In this document: piece by piece, positions 17,055 to 25,441 of the stretch
Layout of the letters: every line of letters starts with the position of its first letter
Position numbering within the stretch: position 1 is the stretch's first letter
Assembly: GCF_031157355.1 (NCBI RefSeq)
Contig: NZ_JAVIFT010000007.1
Coordinates: 124,001 to 188,000, forward strand
From: Hyphomicrobium sp. LHD-15
GTDB taxonomy: Bacteria; Pseudomonadota; Alphaproteobacteria; Rhizobiales; Hyphomicrobiaceae
Length of the DNA stretch: 64,000 nt
Reading direction: 5' to 3'
Notes under the pieces: generated by a model
What the model was told of the DNA's origin: nothing
The model's database searches: none
The model's input: only the letters and a program-made list of their open reading frames with translations
Translations under genes and position numbers: made by a program

Positions 17055-17339
17055 TTATTTCATGTAGGTCTGCAGGACGCTGATCAGCTCCTCGCCACCT
17101 TGACGCCGATCGGATGGCGATTTGGCTTCCAGGATGTGCTCTCGGATGTGGTCCTCAATCACTTCTGTTGTCAGCCCACTGATGGCGCCCCGCACCGAAG
17201 CGAGCTGGCGAAGCACTTCGGAGCAAGAAACTTCTGCCTCGAGGGCGCGCTCCAGGCCCTCGAGTTGCCCGCTGATGCGTCGCACGCGGGCTAGGAGTTT
17301 TTTTCTTGTCCCGAATGGTGTGCGACATGGAGCGTGCAC
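17055..17339 (-). pseudogene. Second dmeR copy with a +1 frameshift in an A7 tract
   Basis: RcnR-family sequence, closely related to the intact copy 1.5 kb away (same last 22 residues). The natural start is the ATG at 17328, with GGAGG ten bases upstream, which reads MSHTIRDKKK and then leaves the family frame. On the coding strand a run of seven A (17298-17304) replaces the six that would give KKKLLA. The open frame that contains the rest of the protein starts instead with a GTG at 17339 abutting the Shine-Dalgarno, giving a wrong N-terminus that lacks His3. Cys35-, His60- and His64-equivalents are present. It may be a pseudogene, a slippage-dependent gene, or a sequencing error. Confidence 0.75.
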
Positions 17340-17380
17340 CTCCGCAAGAGATAGCCTGACGGGGTATACTTTAATATGGC

Positions 17381-17397
17381 ATAGGGGGGTATACTAT
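17381..17397 (-). promoter_or_regulatory. Candidate RcnR/DmeR operator of the dmeR2-dmeF unit
   Basis: On the minus strand: ATAGTATACCCCCCTAT, 16 of 17 identical to the site upstream of the first dmeR. A second, partial copy (AGTATACCCC) lies at 17361-17370. Both sit in the 60 bases before the dmeR2 start, where a promoter is expected, so the two DmeR proteins probably control both transcription units. Confidence 0.65.
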
Positions 17398-17486
17398 TTT
17401 TGCTGATAACATATGCAGGATTCATTCGTTGACCTGCCGCACTTTCGCCGACGTATATGTCGGGGCGCATTGAGTGCGGATCTCAG

Positions 17487-17506
17487 GCGGGCACGGATGC
17501 CCGCCG
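17487..17506. repeat. Short perfect hairpin
   Basis: GGCGGGCA (17487-17494) and TGCCCGCC (17499-17506) with a CGGA loop, in the space between the divergent dmeR2 and the luciferase-like gene. No T-run on either side. The role is unclear; the rest of 17400-17639 shows no gene. Confidence 0.4.
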
Positions 17507-17639
17507 TCCCGCTACTCTGCGAATTGGGGGCGTGTTTGACTACCGCATCGACTGATCGAAGCGACTTGTGCGATGAGAGGTTGCTCTCGCTTGGCTTTGG
17601 AGAGGCTTTGATCGCCGAAGGGCCGGCCGGTGATCGCCC

Positions 17640-18653
17640 ATGATTAGACTCTCAGTGCTAGATCAATCGGCCACGTCCGCCGGCCGAAGCCATCAGGCTA
17701 CCTTGCAGAACGCAATCGCCCTTGCGCAACACTGCGAGCGCCTTGGATACCATCGCTATTGGATAGGAGAGCATCACAGCAATCCAACCAATGTTGGACC
17801 TGCTCCGGAAATACTATGTGCCGCGGTGGCGGCGGTGACCGACCGTATCCGCGTTGGCAGCGCGGCGACGCTGCTCACGCATTACGCACCCTTGAAGGTG
17901 GCTGAGACCTTTCGTGTGCTGAGTGCAATTGCGCCCGGACGCATTGATCTTGGCATAGGTCGCGCGCCCGGCGGAGCGCCCGCTTTCGTGGCAGCTATGA
18001 ACCGCGGTGTTCCTGAAAGAAATCACAACGATAGCGTCGACGAGTTGCTGCAATGGCTTGAGTACAATGGTGCGGCGCCGTCCAGCGACGACGATGTTCA
18101 AGCCTATCCGCGCGACGTCGATGGGCCGGTGCCATGGATGCTGGGAAGTACATTGCGGGGCGCCAAGCACGCCGCCCGTTTGGGGCTGCCGTTTTGCTTC
18201 AACTTCTCGAACAGCGCCAGCTACGGCCTCTCCCGAGAGGCGATAGAAACTTACCGGGCCGAGTTTCGCCCAAGTCGTGAGCTTGCCCATCCCTTGGCGT
18301 CGTTGTCGATTTGGACGATCGCGGCAGAGACCTCAGAGGAAGCGGACCGCCTCTTTTCTCCGAGGGCCTACTGGCGCGCGATGCTGGCCAGAGGAATACG
18401 CGTGCCGATTGTCGATCCGGAGCAGACGCACGAGGCGATCTACTCGGAAGACGAGCAGGCCTGTATCGACGACATGCGTCGTTATTCGCTTGTCGGCTCT
18501 GCCTCCGAAGTGGCGAAGCGCCTCCAAAGCATCGCGGAGGAGCATGCCATCGACGAACTCGTGCTTCTGACCTCAGCTTACAACGCGGCCGACCAGTTCA
18601 AATCCTATGAGCTCATAGCTAGAGCGTTGGATTTGCGCGCCTACAGATCTTGA
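17640..18653 (+). CDS. LLM-class flavin-dependent oxidoreductase
   Basis: A 337-residue bacterial luciferase-like monooxygenase (F420/FMN TIM-barrel family), of the MsnO8/YhbW-like group. Visible features: N-terminal LSVLDQS, the YHRYWIGEHHS segment, RIRVGSAATLLTHYAPLKVAE, and the ALIAPGRIDLGIGRAPGG-like segment (IAPGRIDLGIGRAPGG). It would oxidise a small organic substrate using reduced FMN and oxygen. It precedes a TonB-dependent receptor gene by about 100 bases on the same strand, but co-transcription is uncertain. The substrate is unknown; the translation signals before its ATG are weak. Confidence 0.8.
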   Translation: MIRLSVLDQSATSAGRSHQATLQNAIALAQHCERLGYHRYWIGEHHSNPTNVGPAPEILCAAVAAVTDRIRVGSAATLLTHYAPLKVAETFRVLSAIAPGRIDLGIGRAPGGAPAFVAAMNRGVPERNHNDSVDELLQWLEYNGAAPSSDDDVQAYPRDVDGPVPWMLGSTLRGAKHAARLGLPFCFNFSNSASYGLSREAIETYRAEFRPSRELAHPLASLSIWTIAAETSEEADRLFSPRAYWRAMLARGIRVPIVDPEQTHEAIYSEDEQACIDDMRRYSLVGSASEVAKRLQSIAEEHAIDELVLLTSAYNAADQFKSYELIARALDLRAYRS

Positions 18654-18758
18654 GATCCGTCAAGAACTCAAGTTCGGCTTCAACACAGACCAGATGACGA
18701 CGCGTGCCGGGGGGCTCGGACGCAGGGAATCCTACGTTCGAATTGGGGAGTAACTGAA

Positions 18759-21044
18759 ATGACAGTTTGCAGGACGAGTGCGCTAATTGCAGCGCTCTCG
18801 GTATCAATGGCGGTAATTCCGCAGGGAGCTTCCGCACAGGAAACCGTGGCCAAGGATTCTGAGGGCACGGTTGTTCTGCCGGGCATCGAGGTGGAGGCGA
18901 CGGCATCGGAGGCGCAAACAGCCAAGAAGGCCACGCAGCAACGCAAGAGCAATCCGCAGAAGCAGAGCGGCCCAGCCGCATCGGCCGTTGCCTCGGATGC
19001 ACTCGTTGTCACGCCGGGCGGGCGCCCCGAGGCGCGTGGCAAGGTGGCCGGTACCGTCCAGGTCATTGATCGCGCGGTGATCGAGCGTTCGTCATCACAA
19101 TCGGTCACCGAGCTCCTGCGAGAGAACGCTGTCGGTTTCTTCAGTGAATGGACGCCGGGACAGACCTCGATCAATATCCGCGGCGCCGCGACGGACGGCC
19201 AGGGCAAGGATTTCCGCAGCCAGGTATTGGTGCTGCTGAACGGCCATCGGGCCGGCACCGCGAACCTCTCGAAACTCTCGCTCTCCGACGTGGATCGCAT
19301 CGAAATCGTCCGCGGACCGGCGTCGGTGGTTTACGGAAGCCAGAATCTCGGCGGTGTCATCAACATCATTTTGAAGACCGGCCGCTCTGCGCCCGGCACG
19401 CTGGTGGAGGGCAGCATCGGCTCCTGGGATCTTCACCAGGGCAAGGTGCAGCAAGGCGGCGTGAGCAACGGCGTCGATTACTACGTCGGCGTATCGGGCG
19501 GTGAGCGCGGCGACTATCACAGCGGCAAGGGCGGCAGCACGATGGAGAACACCGACTGGGAGCGCCGCGGGGCGACGGCCTCCCTCGGCTATCAGATCAA
19601 TCCTAACAACCGGCTCGAGTTCAACGTTCGCACCGACGGCATCTACGATGTCGGTTTCCGCGGTTCGGGCGCCAATACTCTCAGCAAGGAAGACCGTTCA
19701 AACAAGTCCGCAGATGCGAGCTACTTCGGCCGCACGTCGGACGGGGTGTTCAACTGGTTCCTGCAGGGCTACGTCGTCGAGGATGTAGACAATTTCAAAT
19801 GGGCCTCGCCAAACGGCGGCGGCACCTCGCTCGACCACAATCGCCGTGAGCTTGACGTCATCGGAACACGTTTCCAACCACGAGTGCGCCCCTGGGAAGG
19901 GCATGAGCTGTTGCTTGGTTGGGATTTCGAGCAGAGTACAGTGCGCTCCGATCGCTTCCGCCTCGGGCTCGGCGGCGCGTCGATCGCGCAGATACCGCCT
20001 CAGGATAACAACCAAACCGACCAAGTTAACGGGTTCTACTTCGAGGATTCCCAGTCTTTCTTCAATGACACGTTGGGGTTACGGGGCGGCATTCGCTACA
20101 CGACCGGAACTACAACCTTCGACCACACGCCGCATTATCTTAATCAGAACAATACATCGCAGGATTACGACGCGCTGACGTATTCGTTCGGCGGAACCCT
20201 CGCGATTACCGATGGCGTGATCCTGCGCGCAGGCACCTCAACGGGCTTCCGCGCCCCGACCGCCACGGAGCTCGCGGCGGAGACGACAAACCTGAACGGC
20301 ACGCGCGTATTCGGCAACCCTAACCTGGATCCGGAGACCAACCGTCAGATCGAGGTCGGAGCGAACATAAATGGGTGGCTTGGAACACTTGATGTCGCCG
20401 TGTTTCAGAACGTCATTTCCGACCGGATCACAACGCTTCCGCGTTCAGGTGTCTCCCCGCAGACATCCGACTACATTAATAATCCAGGCGACATCGAGGT
20501 GAGCGGCATCGAGGTGGGGTTCGACGCGAATATCCTGCGCTTGGTGGCGCCCGGTCCGAGCAATTGGCGTTGGAATCTGTTCTCGAACGGCTACTATCAT
20601 TTTGACATGGTCGACAAGGGCGCTTCTGCGACTGCTAACACGGACAAGCCGCAGCGCATCTACGAATATCAGGCCTCTATTGGAACACGGTTTGGACAGT
20701 CGGGTCCCAGCGTCCGAGACTGGTCTCTGCAGGCTGTCGCCCTGCTACGCGGTCCCATGTGGTACGATAGCGAGGAGCGCTTCATCCCCGGCGTCGAGCC
20801 TACGTCGAGCTACATTCACCGCAAGGATCCGTTCTGGACCTGGAACGTTCGCGGTGACATCGAGCTCGCCGAAGGCGTGAAGTTCTTCGCCGGCGTGAAC
20901 AACCTCTTCAATGTCAATGAGCACCCGATCCTTATCGCGACCGACACAGAGCCGTGCATTGCGGATCCCGCCTATCAGAACGGCGGTTGCGGCACCTCCA
21001 TGCCAGGTCGTGAGTTTGTGGCGGGTCTGCAATGGCGATGGTAA
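18759..21044 (+). CDS. TonB-dependent outer-membrane receptor
   Basis: A 761-residue receptor. It has a Sec signal peptide (cleavage near GASAQ), a 60-residue Lys/Gln/Ala-rich linker, a plug domain (about 85-215) with VIERSSSQSVTELLREN and the RGPASVVYGSQNLGGVINI segment, and a 22-strand barrel ending in an aromatic residue (LQWRW). A GGGGAG Shine-Dalgarno precedes the ATG. Three ABC-importer genes follow with overlapping ends, so it feeds a metal-chelate importer of the BtuB-FCD or FecA-BCDE kind. I could not identify the ligand; I looked for a cobalamin riboswitch upstream and found no B12-box sequence. The neighbouring dme genes hint at cobalt or nickel, weakly. Confidence 0.88.
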   Translation: MTVCRTSALIAALSVSMAVIPQGASAQETVAKDSEGTVVLPGIEVEATASEAQTAKKATQQRKSNPQKQSGPAASAVASDALVVTPGGRPEARGKVAGTVQVIDRAVIERSSSQSVTELLRENAVGFFSEWTPGQTSINIRGAATDGQGKDFRSQVLVLLNGHRAGTANLSKLSLSDVDRIEIVRGPASVVYGSQNLGGVINIILKTGRSAPGTLVEGSIGSWDLHQGKVQQGGVSNGVDYYVGVSGGERGDYHSGKGGSTMENTDWERRGATASLGYQINPNNRLEFNVRTDGIYDVGFRGSGANTLSKEDRSNKSADASYFGRTSDGVFNWFLQGYVVEDVDNFKWASPNGGGTSLDHNRRELDVIGTRFQPRVRPWEGHELLLGWDFEQSTVRSDRFRLGLGGASIAQIPPQDNNQTDQVNGFYFEDSQSFFNDTLGLRGGIRYTTGTTTFDHTPHYLNQNNTSQDYDALTYSFGGTLAITDGVILRAGTSTGFRAPTATELAAETTNLNGTRVFGNPNLDPETNRQIEVGANINGWLGTLDVAVFQNVISDRITTLPRSGVSPQTSDYINNPGDIEVSGIEVGFDANILRLVAPGPSNWRWNLFSNGYYHFDMVDKGASATANTDKPQRIYEYQASIGTRFGQSGPSVRDWSLQAVALLRGPMWYDSEERFIPGVEPTSSYIHRKDPFWTWNVRGDIELAEGVKFFAGVNNLFNVNEHPILIATDTEPCIADPAYQNGGCGTSMPGREFVAGLQWRW

Positions 21045-21925
21045 CGCGCACAGTGGTCGCCGCACTAGCGGCGACCACTGGCCTCTGGTCACCGGCAGTG
21101 CAGGCGGAAAGGGTGTCGGTCGTCGACGCGCTTGGACGGACGGTCGAGATCGCTACGCCGCCGCAACGCATCGTGACGGTGTTCTCGTCCAACACCGAAT
21201 TGGTTGCGGCCCTTGGCCTTGCCGACCGCATTGTCGGCATCGACGCCATGACGCCCTATCCACCGGAGATCGTCGGTAAACCTCACATCGGCGGGCGCCT
21301 CGGGTTTTCGGTCGATGCGGTCGTCGCGCAACGGCCCGATCTCGTCATCGTTACTCCCGCGCGCCAAGCCGCCAATCAACTCGTCGAGCCGATGCAGCGG
21401 GTTGGGGTTCCCGTCATCGTTCTCACCGCGCGCACCATGGCGGAGGTCATGGCCAACCTGCGTTTGCTCGGCCGTGCAACCGGGCAAATGGAACGCGGAG
21501 AGAAGACGGCGGACGAGCTCAAGAAACGTCTTGCGGCCGTCGCAGAGCGGAACCAGAACAGTCCTCTGCTACGGGCCGTCATGATCACTGGCCGTCTTGG
21601 CAACGGACTCTTTTTGATCGCACGCCCCAACACTTATACAGGCGACGCAATGAGAATTGCCGGCACGGTGCCTGCGTTGCCCACGCTCACGACGCTGGCG
21701 CAAGTCTCGCCGGAGGCCATTCTGGCTGCTTCGCCGGACGTCATCCTGTTTGCCGGAGGGCAGGAGGATCTAGACGATCTTCTCGTTCGTCCCGGCTGGA
21801 GAGATCTCGTCGCGGTAAAGCAAGGGCGGGCATGGACGGTGCCGCGTGCTGAGTGGCTGATCCCGGGTCCGCGCACCGTGGACGGCATCGAGCGTCTTGC
21901 TCGCCAATTGCATACGGGGCACTGA
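21032..21925 (+). CDS. Periplasmic metal-chelate binding protein (BtuF/FecB family)
   Basis: A 297-residue type III (helical-backbone) binding protein with a Sec signal peptide cleaved near VQAE. The fold-defining segments are VVDALGRTVEIATPPQRIVTVFSSNTELVAALGLADRIVGIDAMTPYPPEI and, in the second lobe, VSPEAILAASPDVILFAGG. It starts inside the receptor gene (13-base overlap) and ends 4 bases before the permease, so it is part of a four-gene import operon. It hands the chelate from the receptor to the permease. Cobalamin, haem or a siderophore are all possible. Confidence 0.85.
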   Translation: MAMVTRTVVAALAATTGLWSPAVQAERVSVVDALGRTVEIATPPQRIVTVFSSNTELVAALGLADRIVGIDAMTPYPPEIVGKPHIGGRLGFSVDAVVAQRPDLVIVTPARQAANQLVEPMQRVGVPVIVLTARTMAEVMANLRLLGRATGQMERGEKTADELKKRLAAVAERNQNSPLLRAVMITGRLGNGLFLIARPNTYTGDAMRIAGTVPALPTLTTLAQVSPEAILAASPDVILFAGGQEDLDDLLVRPGWRDLVAVKQGRAWTVPRAEWLIPGPRTVDGIERLARQLHTGH

Positions 21926-21929
21926 CAGA

Positions 21930-22910
21930 ATGCGCGTCTGGATAACACTTGGCGGTTTCGTTTTTCTCGCGCTCACCGTCGGAATCTGCGCGGGGCATAC
22001 CTGGGAGGGCCCTGATGCCGTGTTCAGGGCATTGGCGGGTGACACTTCAATGGAGAGCGCGTTGCTCCTTGAATGGCGCGTGCCGCGCGTTCTCGCCGCG
22101 GCACTCGTCGGCGCACTGCTTGGACTGGGTGGAGCGATCTTCCAAGGCGTCTTCCGCAATCCCCTCGCAGAACCCTATCTGCTTGGTTCGGCTGGCGGCG
22201 CTGCGTTGGGGGCGACCGTAGCGCTGCTTGTTCCACTCAGCCTATCGCAAACCTTCTCATTGCCAATACTTGCATTCGCCGGTGCTTGGGGGGCGACGCT
22301 TCTGGTGATCGGCGTCGCGCGTGCCGCAGGCACGATGGATGTGTCGACGCTTCTTCTGTCGGGCGTAGCGGTGTCCGCGGTTCTTGCAGCCTTCAAATCG
22401 TTTCTTATGCTGGCGCTCTCCGATGAAACGGTGAGCTTGCAAGTGGTGCTGAGCTGGGTCCTGGGAGGCATGCAGACGCCGACCTGGGCCGGCGTCGGCG
22501 GTCTCGCTGCGGTCTCGTTGGCGGCACTGCTTGGCTGCCTCGCGCTCGCGCCGGGACTGGATAAGCTCGGCCTAGGAGAGGCGATGGCGTCCACCTTCGG
22601 GATGAATGTCGATCGCTTCATTGGCGTGGCGGTTCTGGTGGGAGCGGCGACGGTTGCGATTTCCGTTACGGTGGGCGGTCTGATCGGCTTTGTCGGGCTC
22701 GCCGCGCCGCACATCGCGCGCTGGAGGTTAGGACCACTCCATCGTTCTGTGATTCCGGCGTCGGCTTTGATCGGCGCCGCTATCGTAACACTGGCTGACG
22801 CCATTGCCCGCTCTGCGTTGCCGCCAGCCGAGATTCCACTTGGCCTCGTGACGGCCGTTGCAGGTGGCCCGTTCTTCTTGTTTCTCCTTGCAAGGAGCAG
22901 ACAATGGTGA
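21930..22910 (+). CDS. FecCD/BtuC-family ABC permease
   Basis: A 326-residue inner-membrane permease with about ten hydrophobic segments. Family landmarks are the N-terminal EWRVPRVLAAALVGALLGLGGAIFQGVFRNPLAEPYLLG, the GLIGFVGLAAPHIAR cytoplasmic loop that docks on the ATPase, and the C-terminal PPAEIPLGLVTAVAGGPFFLFLL. The ATG just after the binding-protein stop is preferred to an in-frame ATG 11 codons upstream. Its end overlaps the start of the ATPase gene (ATGGTGA). Confidence 0.9.
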   Translation: MRVWITLGGFVFLALTVGICAGHTWEGPDAVFRALAGDTSMESALLLEWRVPRVLAAALVGALLGLGGAIFQGVFRNPLAEPYLLGSAGGAALGATVALLVPLSLSQTFSLPILAFAGAWGATLLVIGVARAAGTMDVSTLLLSGVAVSAVLAAFKSFLMLALSDETVSLQVVLSWVLGGMQTPTWAGVGGLAAVSLAALLGCLALAPGLDKLGLGEAMASTFGMNVDRFIGVAVLVGAATVAISVTVGGLIGFVGLAAPHIARWRLGPLHRSVIPASALIGAAIVTLADAIARSALPPAEIPLGLVTAVAGGPFFLFLLARSRQW

Positions 22911-23731
22911 GTCTTGTCGCCCACAATCTATCGCTCATTCGCGCGGGAAAGCTGCTGCTTGACGACATCAGCCTGTCCGCTCGCGGGGCTGGATCAATCG
23001 CGATCATAGGTCCCAATGGCGCGGGAAAATCGACCCTGCTCAAAACCTTCGCTGGGTTGCTTTACCCATCGGCAGGCGCCGTTGCCTTAGGCGATCAGGC
23101 TTTGCAGCATGTGCCTGCGGACGAGCGCGCGCGAACGATCGGATACATGCCGCAGCACTTCGCTCCACACTGGGATATCCGTGTGCGCGACCTGTTGCGC
23201 ATTTCGGTCGAGCGCGTGGGAACGGCTGCTGCTGCCGTGCGCGTGGATGAGGTGCTGACCACACACGCGATTGGCGATTTCGCCAACCGCTGGTGGTCGA
23301 CGCTTTCCGGGGGAGAGAGCGCGCGCATCCTTCTGGCGATGGTAACCGCCATCGATCCTCCCATCTTGCTCGCCGATGAGCCGGCCGCGGCTCTCGACCC
23401 GCTTTATCGGCTGGACATGATCGAACGTATCGCGAAGCGTGGGCGAACGGGGATTTGCATCGCGGTAATGCACGATATCGATCTCGCGTTCCGCTTCTTC
23501 GATCGTATCGTCATGATGAAGAACGGACAGGTCGTTGCCGACGGATCTGCGGCGGAACTTTTTGAGACGTCGCACCTCGAAGAGACGTTTGGCGTTCGAT
23601 TTCTGCGTTCGAAAATCGACAATGTCAGGTTTGCCGGTATTGGTTGGCCGACTGGCTCACCCTCGGCGAAGCAGGTAGCTGTTGTCGGCGCCCGATCAAC
23701 CGTAGGAATTGTCAAAGCGGCGCCTCTATAG
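22904..23731 (+). CDS. ABC transporter ATP-binding protein (FecE/BtuD family)
   Basis: A 275-residue ATPase. Walker A GPNGAGKST (about residue 36), Q-loop region YMPQHFA, ABC signature LSGGESARILLAMV, Walker B ILLADEPAAALDP, and the switch His in VMHDIDLAF are all visible. It powers the importer encoded by the preceding genes. The C-terminal 30 residues (after RFLRSKIDNVRF) form an extension beyond the usual family length. It is the last gene of the operon; no strong terminator was recognised after it. Confidence 0.9.
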   Translation: MVSLVAHNLSLIRAGKLLLDDISLSARGAGSIAIIGPNGAGKSTLLKTFAGLLYPSAGAVALGDQALQHVPADERARTIGYMPQHFAPHWDIRVRDLLRISVERVGTAAAAVRVDEVLTTHAIGDFANRWWSTLSGGESARILLAMVTAIDPPILLADEPAAALDPLYRLDMIERIAKRGRTGICIAVMHDIDLAFRFFDRIVMMKNGQVVADGSAAELFETSHLEETFGVRFLRSKIDNVRFAGIGWPTGSPSAKQVAVVGARSTVGIVKAAPL

Positions 23732-24056
23732 CAACACGCGCCGTTCCATCGGCCGTTGCCTTTCCGACATGCGTGCGTTTAGTGATTAGTGGCTAGCGGG
23801 TCGGTCTGCATTACCCACAGCCGTTCGCCTAGTTCAGCGCGCTTGACGATGATCTCTTTTCGGCTTCTCCGAACGGGTGGTTTGGCTGGCTTGGCGCTTT
23901 GAGCCATTGTCTGCTTTAAAGAGCACTGCTGACAACCGGATGAGGTCCATCGAGCCATCTTTTGGAAACCTCGTTGACGTCCGCTTTCTCGGCAAAGCGT
24001 CTCGCTACGCCGGTAGAGGCCGACGCCATGCTGGCCGCGACCCAGAAACGAAACCA
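23732..24056. other. Intergenic region
   Basis: No convincing gene. A leftward 42-codon frame (23779-23907, MAQSAKPAKPPVRRSRKE start) is basic and might be a tiny protein, but there is no Shine-Dalgarno and no other support. Confidence 0.35.
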
Positions 24057-24078
24057 CCCGGAGGCTTACGCCTCCGGG
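24057..24078 (-). terminator. Terminator hairpin (CCCGGAGGC/GCCTCCGGG)
   Basis: Perfect 9-bp stem with a 4-base TTAC loop (24057-24065, 24070-24078). On the minus strand it is followed by a T-rich stretch (TGGTTTCGTTTC). It is a variant of the hairpin at 25359-25382; both follow related gene ends. Confidence 0.7.
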
Positions 24079-24123
24079 GAACTGCGCCACTATACGGGAT
24101 TTCCTTGTAGTTTCTCTCTGTAA

Positions 24124-24207
24124 CTACTTCGCCGCAACCGTCCGGCGATGCTCCGGAACGATCGCCTTGCACCGTCCGACCGTCCGGCGCGCTGGTATCA
24201 AGCCGGA
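24124..24207 (-). pseudogene. 3'-end remnant of a paralogue of the 25.4-kb gene
   Basis: The minus-strand frame reads SGLIPARRTVGRCKAIVPEH and then a short extension. The intact gene at 25442 ends in almost the same words, SGVIPARRTVGRCKAIIPA. Only this last part of the gene is present; upstream the sequence is the acyltransferase gene, which it overlaps by about 10 bases. Followed by a hairpin of the same family as that after the intact gene. Confidence 0.6.
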
Positions 24208-25232
24208 ACGGGAGCTTTCCTCGTGAGAGCCAGTGAAATCCCGCGACGCCTCTTTGCGATCCAGCCCGCAATCGGCCGCTCGATGAACCGAAACGACAGC
24301 CAGCCGAGCGTCGGAATGACGATGAGGATCGCCGCAACCGTCAGCGGACCCGGGTAACTCACCTTTGCCATCGTGGCACCGTAGAGGATTGGCCAGTGCC
24401 ACAGATAGGTGGAGTAGGACGCATCGCCCATTGAGACGAACAACCGTGGCGCGCTCCTCTTCGGTTCGAGTGCAACCATGCCGGCAACGAGAATGGCGGC
24501 TGGAATGCCGAGATAGTAGGGTCGCAGGTCCGCCTTGGACCAGGAATTGCCCATCATCAGGTAGGTGCCGATGCACAAACCGACGATGCCTATCGCCACG
24601 GTTGCAGCCGGTGGGACTTTCCAGCCCTTGTCCAAGTAAAGAAAAACGAGGATGCCGAACAGGAAATCGAGCACCACTGGAAACAGCAGGATGCCGTAGC
24701 TGAAGCCGGTTACTTGCGCCCATATCAGCAACCCCCCGTAGGCCAGCGCGAACGTTCCGAGAGCCCAGCGGATGAACTGCGCGGGCGTGATCAGAATTAG
24801 GACAGTGACGAGGCTGTAAAACCAGATCTCGAACCGCAGCGTCCATGCAACCGAGACGATCGGGTTTCCGCCTGTAAGGGCAATGGCATGCCAGAGAGAC
24901 GCGGGCTTGCCCCACGATACCGAGCCGGTGATCGCGAATGCTGCCACCATCGAAGCGGCGAGGACGACCCAATACAGCGGGTAGATCCTGGCCGCGCGGT
25001 TGAAGCCGAAATCAGCGGCGCCCGCCAGTCGGCCCTTGTTCTCGGATGCTGCAACGGCGGATCTCGAAATGACGTATCCGGAGATCACGAAGAACAGATC
25101 AACGCCTGTGAATCCGGCGGCGAAGGCATAGCTTTTCAGCCATGGAAGCCATGAACCCCATTGCAGGGTGGCGTGGCAAAGCACAACGAGCATGGCGGCA
25201 ATGCCGCGGAGCATCTGGATGTTGCGGATCAT
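24198..25232 (-). CDS. Acyltransferase-3 family membrane protein (OafA/YrhL-like)
   Basis: A 344-residue integral membrane acyltransferase. The N-terminal MLRGIAAMLVVLCHA with the catalytic His, the VDLFFVISGYVISR segment, the RIYPLYWV motif and about ten hydrophobic segments define the family. Such enzymes transfer acyl groups (often acetyl or succinyl) to surface polysaccharides, lipids or Nod factors. A GGGGGG Shine-Dalgarno supports the Met used. The gene is isolated on its strand and lies between two related terminator-linked gene ends, so it may have been inserted as a cargo gene. Its substrate is unknown. Confidence 0.85.
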   Translation of the reverse strand: MIRNIQMLRGIAAMLVVLCHATLQWGSWLPWLKSYAFAAGFTGVDLFFVISGYVISRSAVAASENKGRLAGAADFGFNRAARIYPLYWVVLAASMVAAFAITGSVSWGKPASLWHAIALTGGNPIVSVAWTLRFEIWFYSLVTVLILITPAQFIRWALGTFALAYGGLLIWAQVTGFSYGILLFPVVLDFLFGILVFLYLDKGWKVPPAATVAIGIVGLCIGTYLMMGNSWSKADLRPYYLGIPAAILVAGMVALEPKRSAPRLFVSMGDASYSTYLWHWPILYGATMAKVSYPGPLTVAAILIVIPTLGWLSFRFIERPIAGWIAKRRRGISLALTRKAPVPA

Positions 25233-25358
25233 CGATTGTCCCCCCACGGAGTATCGTAAGGGGACAGGTCGAAGTGACTAGCGGATTCGTAATGTACCTG
25301 ACGCAGATCAGAAAGCTGGAGCGTTTTGCTGTGAGTACGGAGGTATCCGTAATGAAAA

Positions 25359-25382
25359 CCCCGGAGGGGTGAGCCTCCGGGG
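25359..25382 (-). terminator. Rho-independent terminator (CCCCGGAGG/CCTCCGGGG)
   Basis: Perfect 9-bp stem with a 6-base loop (25359-25367, 25374-25382); on the minus strand TTTTC follows. It ends the transcript of the leftward gene at 25442. Confidence 0.8.
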
Positions 25383-25441
25383 CGCTGGGCAACTATTCGA
25401 TATTTTCGAATGGTTCGAAAAAGGCAGGATTATCCTACCTT

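Noticed and set aside
18654-18758. Possible cobalamin riboswitch before the TonB-dependent receptor (a GACGACGCG...GGGAATCC stretch)
   Set aside because: No GCCACTG-type B12 box and no convincing pairing; the space of about 105 bases is too short for a full aptamer.
24124-24972. 282-codon leftward frame covering the acyltransferase
   Set aside because: Only its last 28 codons carry meaning (remnant of a duplicated gene end); the rest is a shadow of the acyltransferase.
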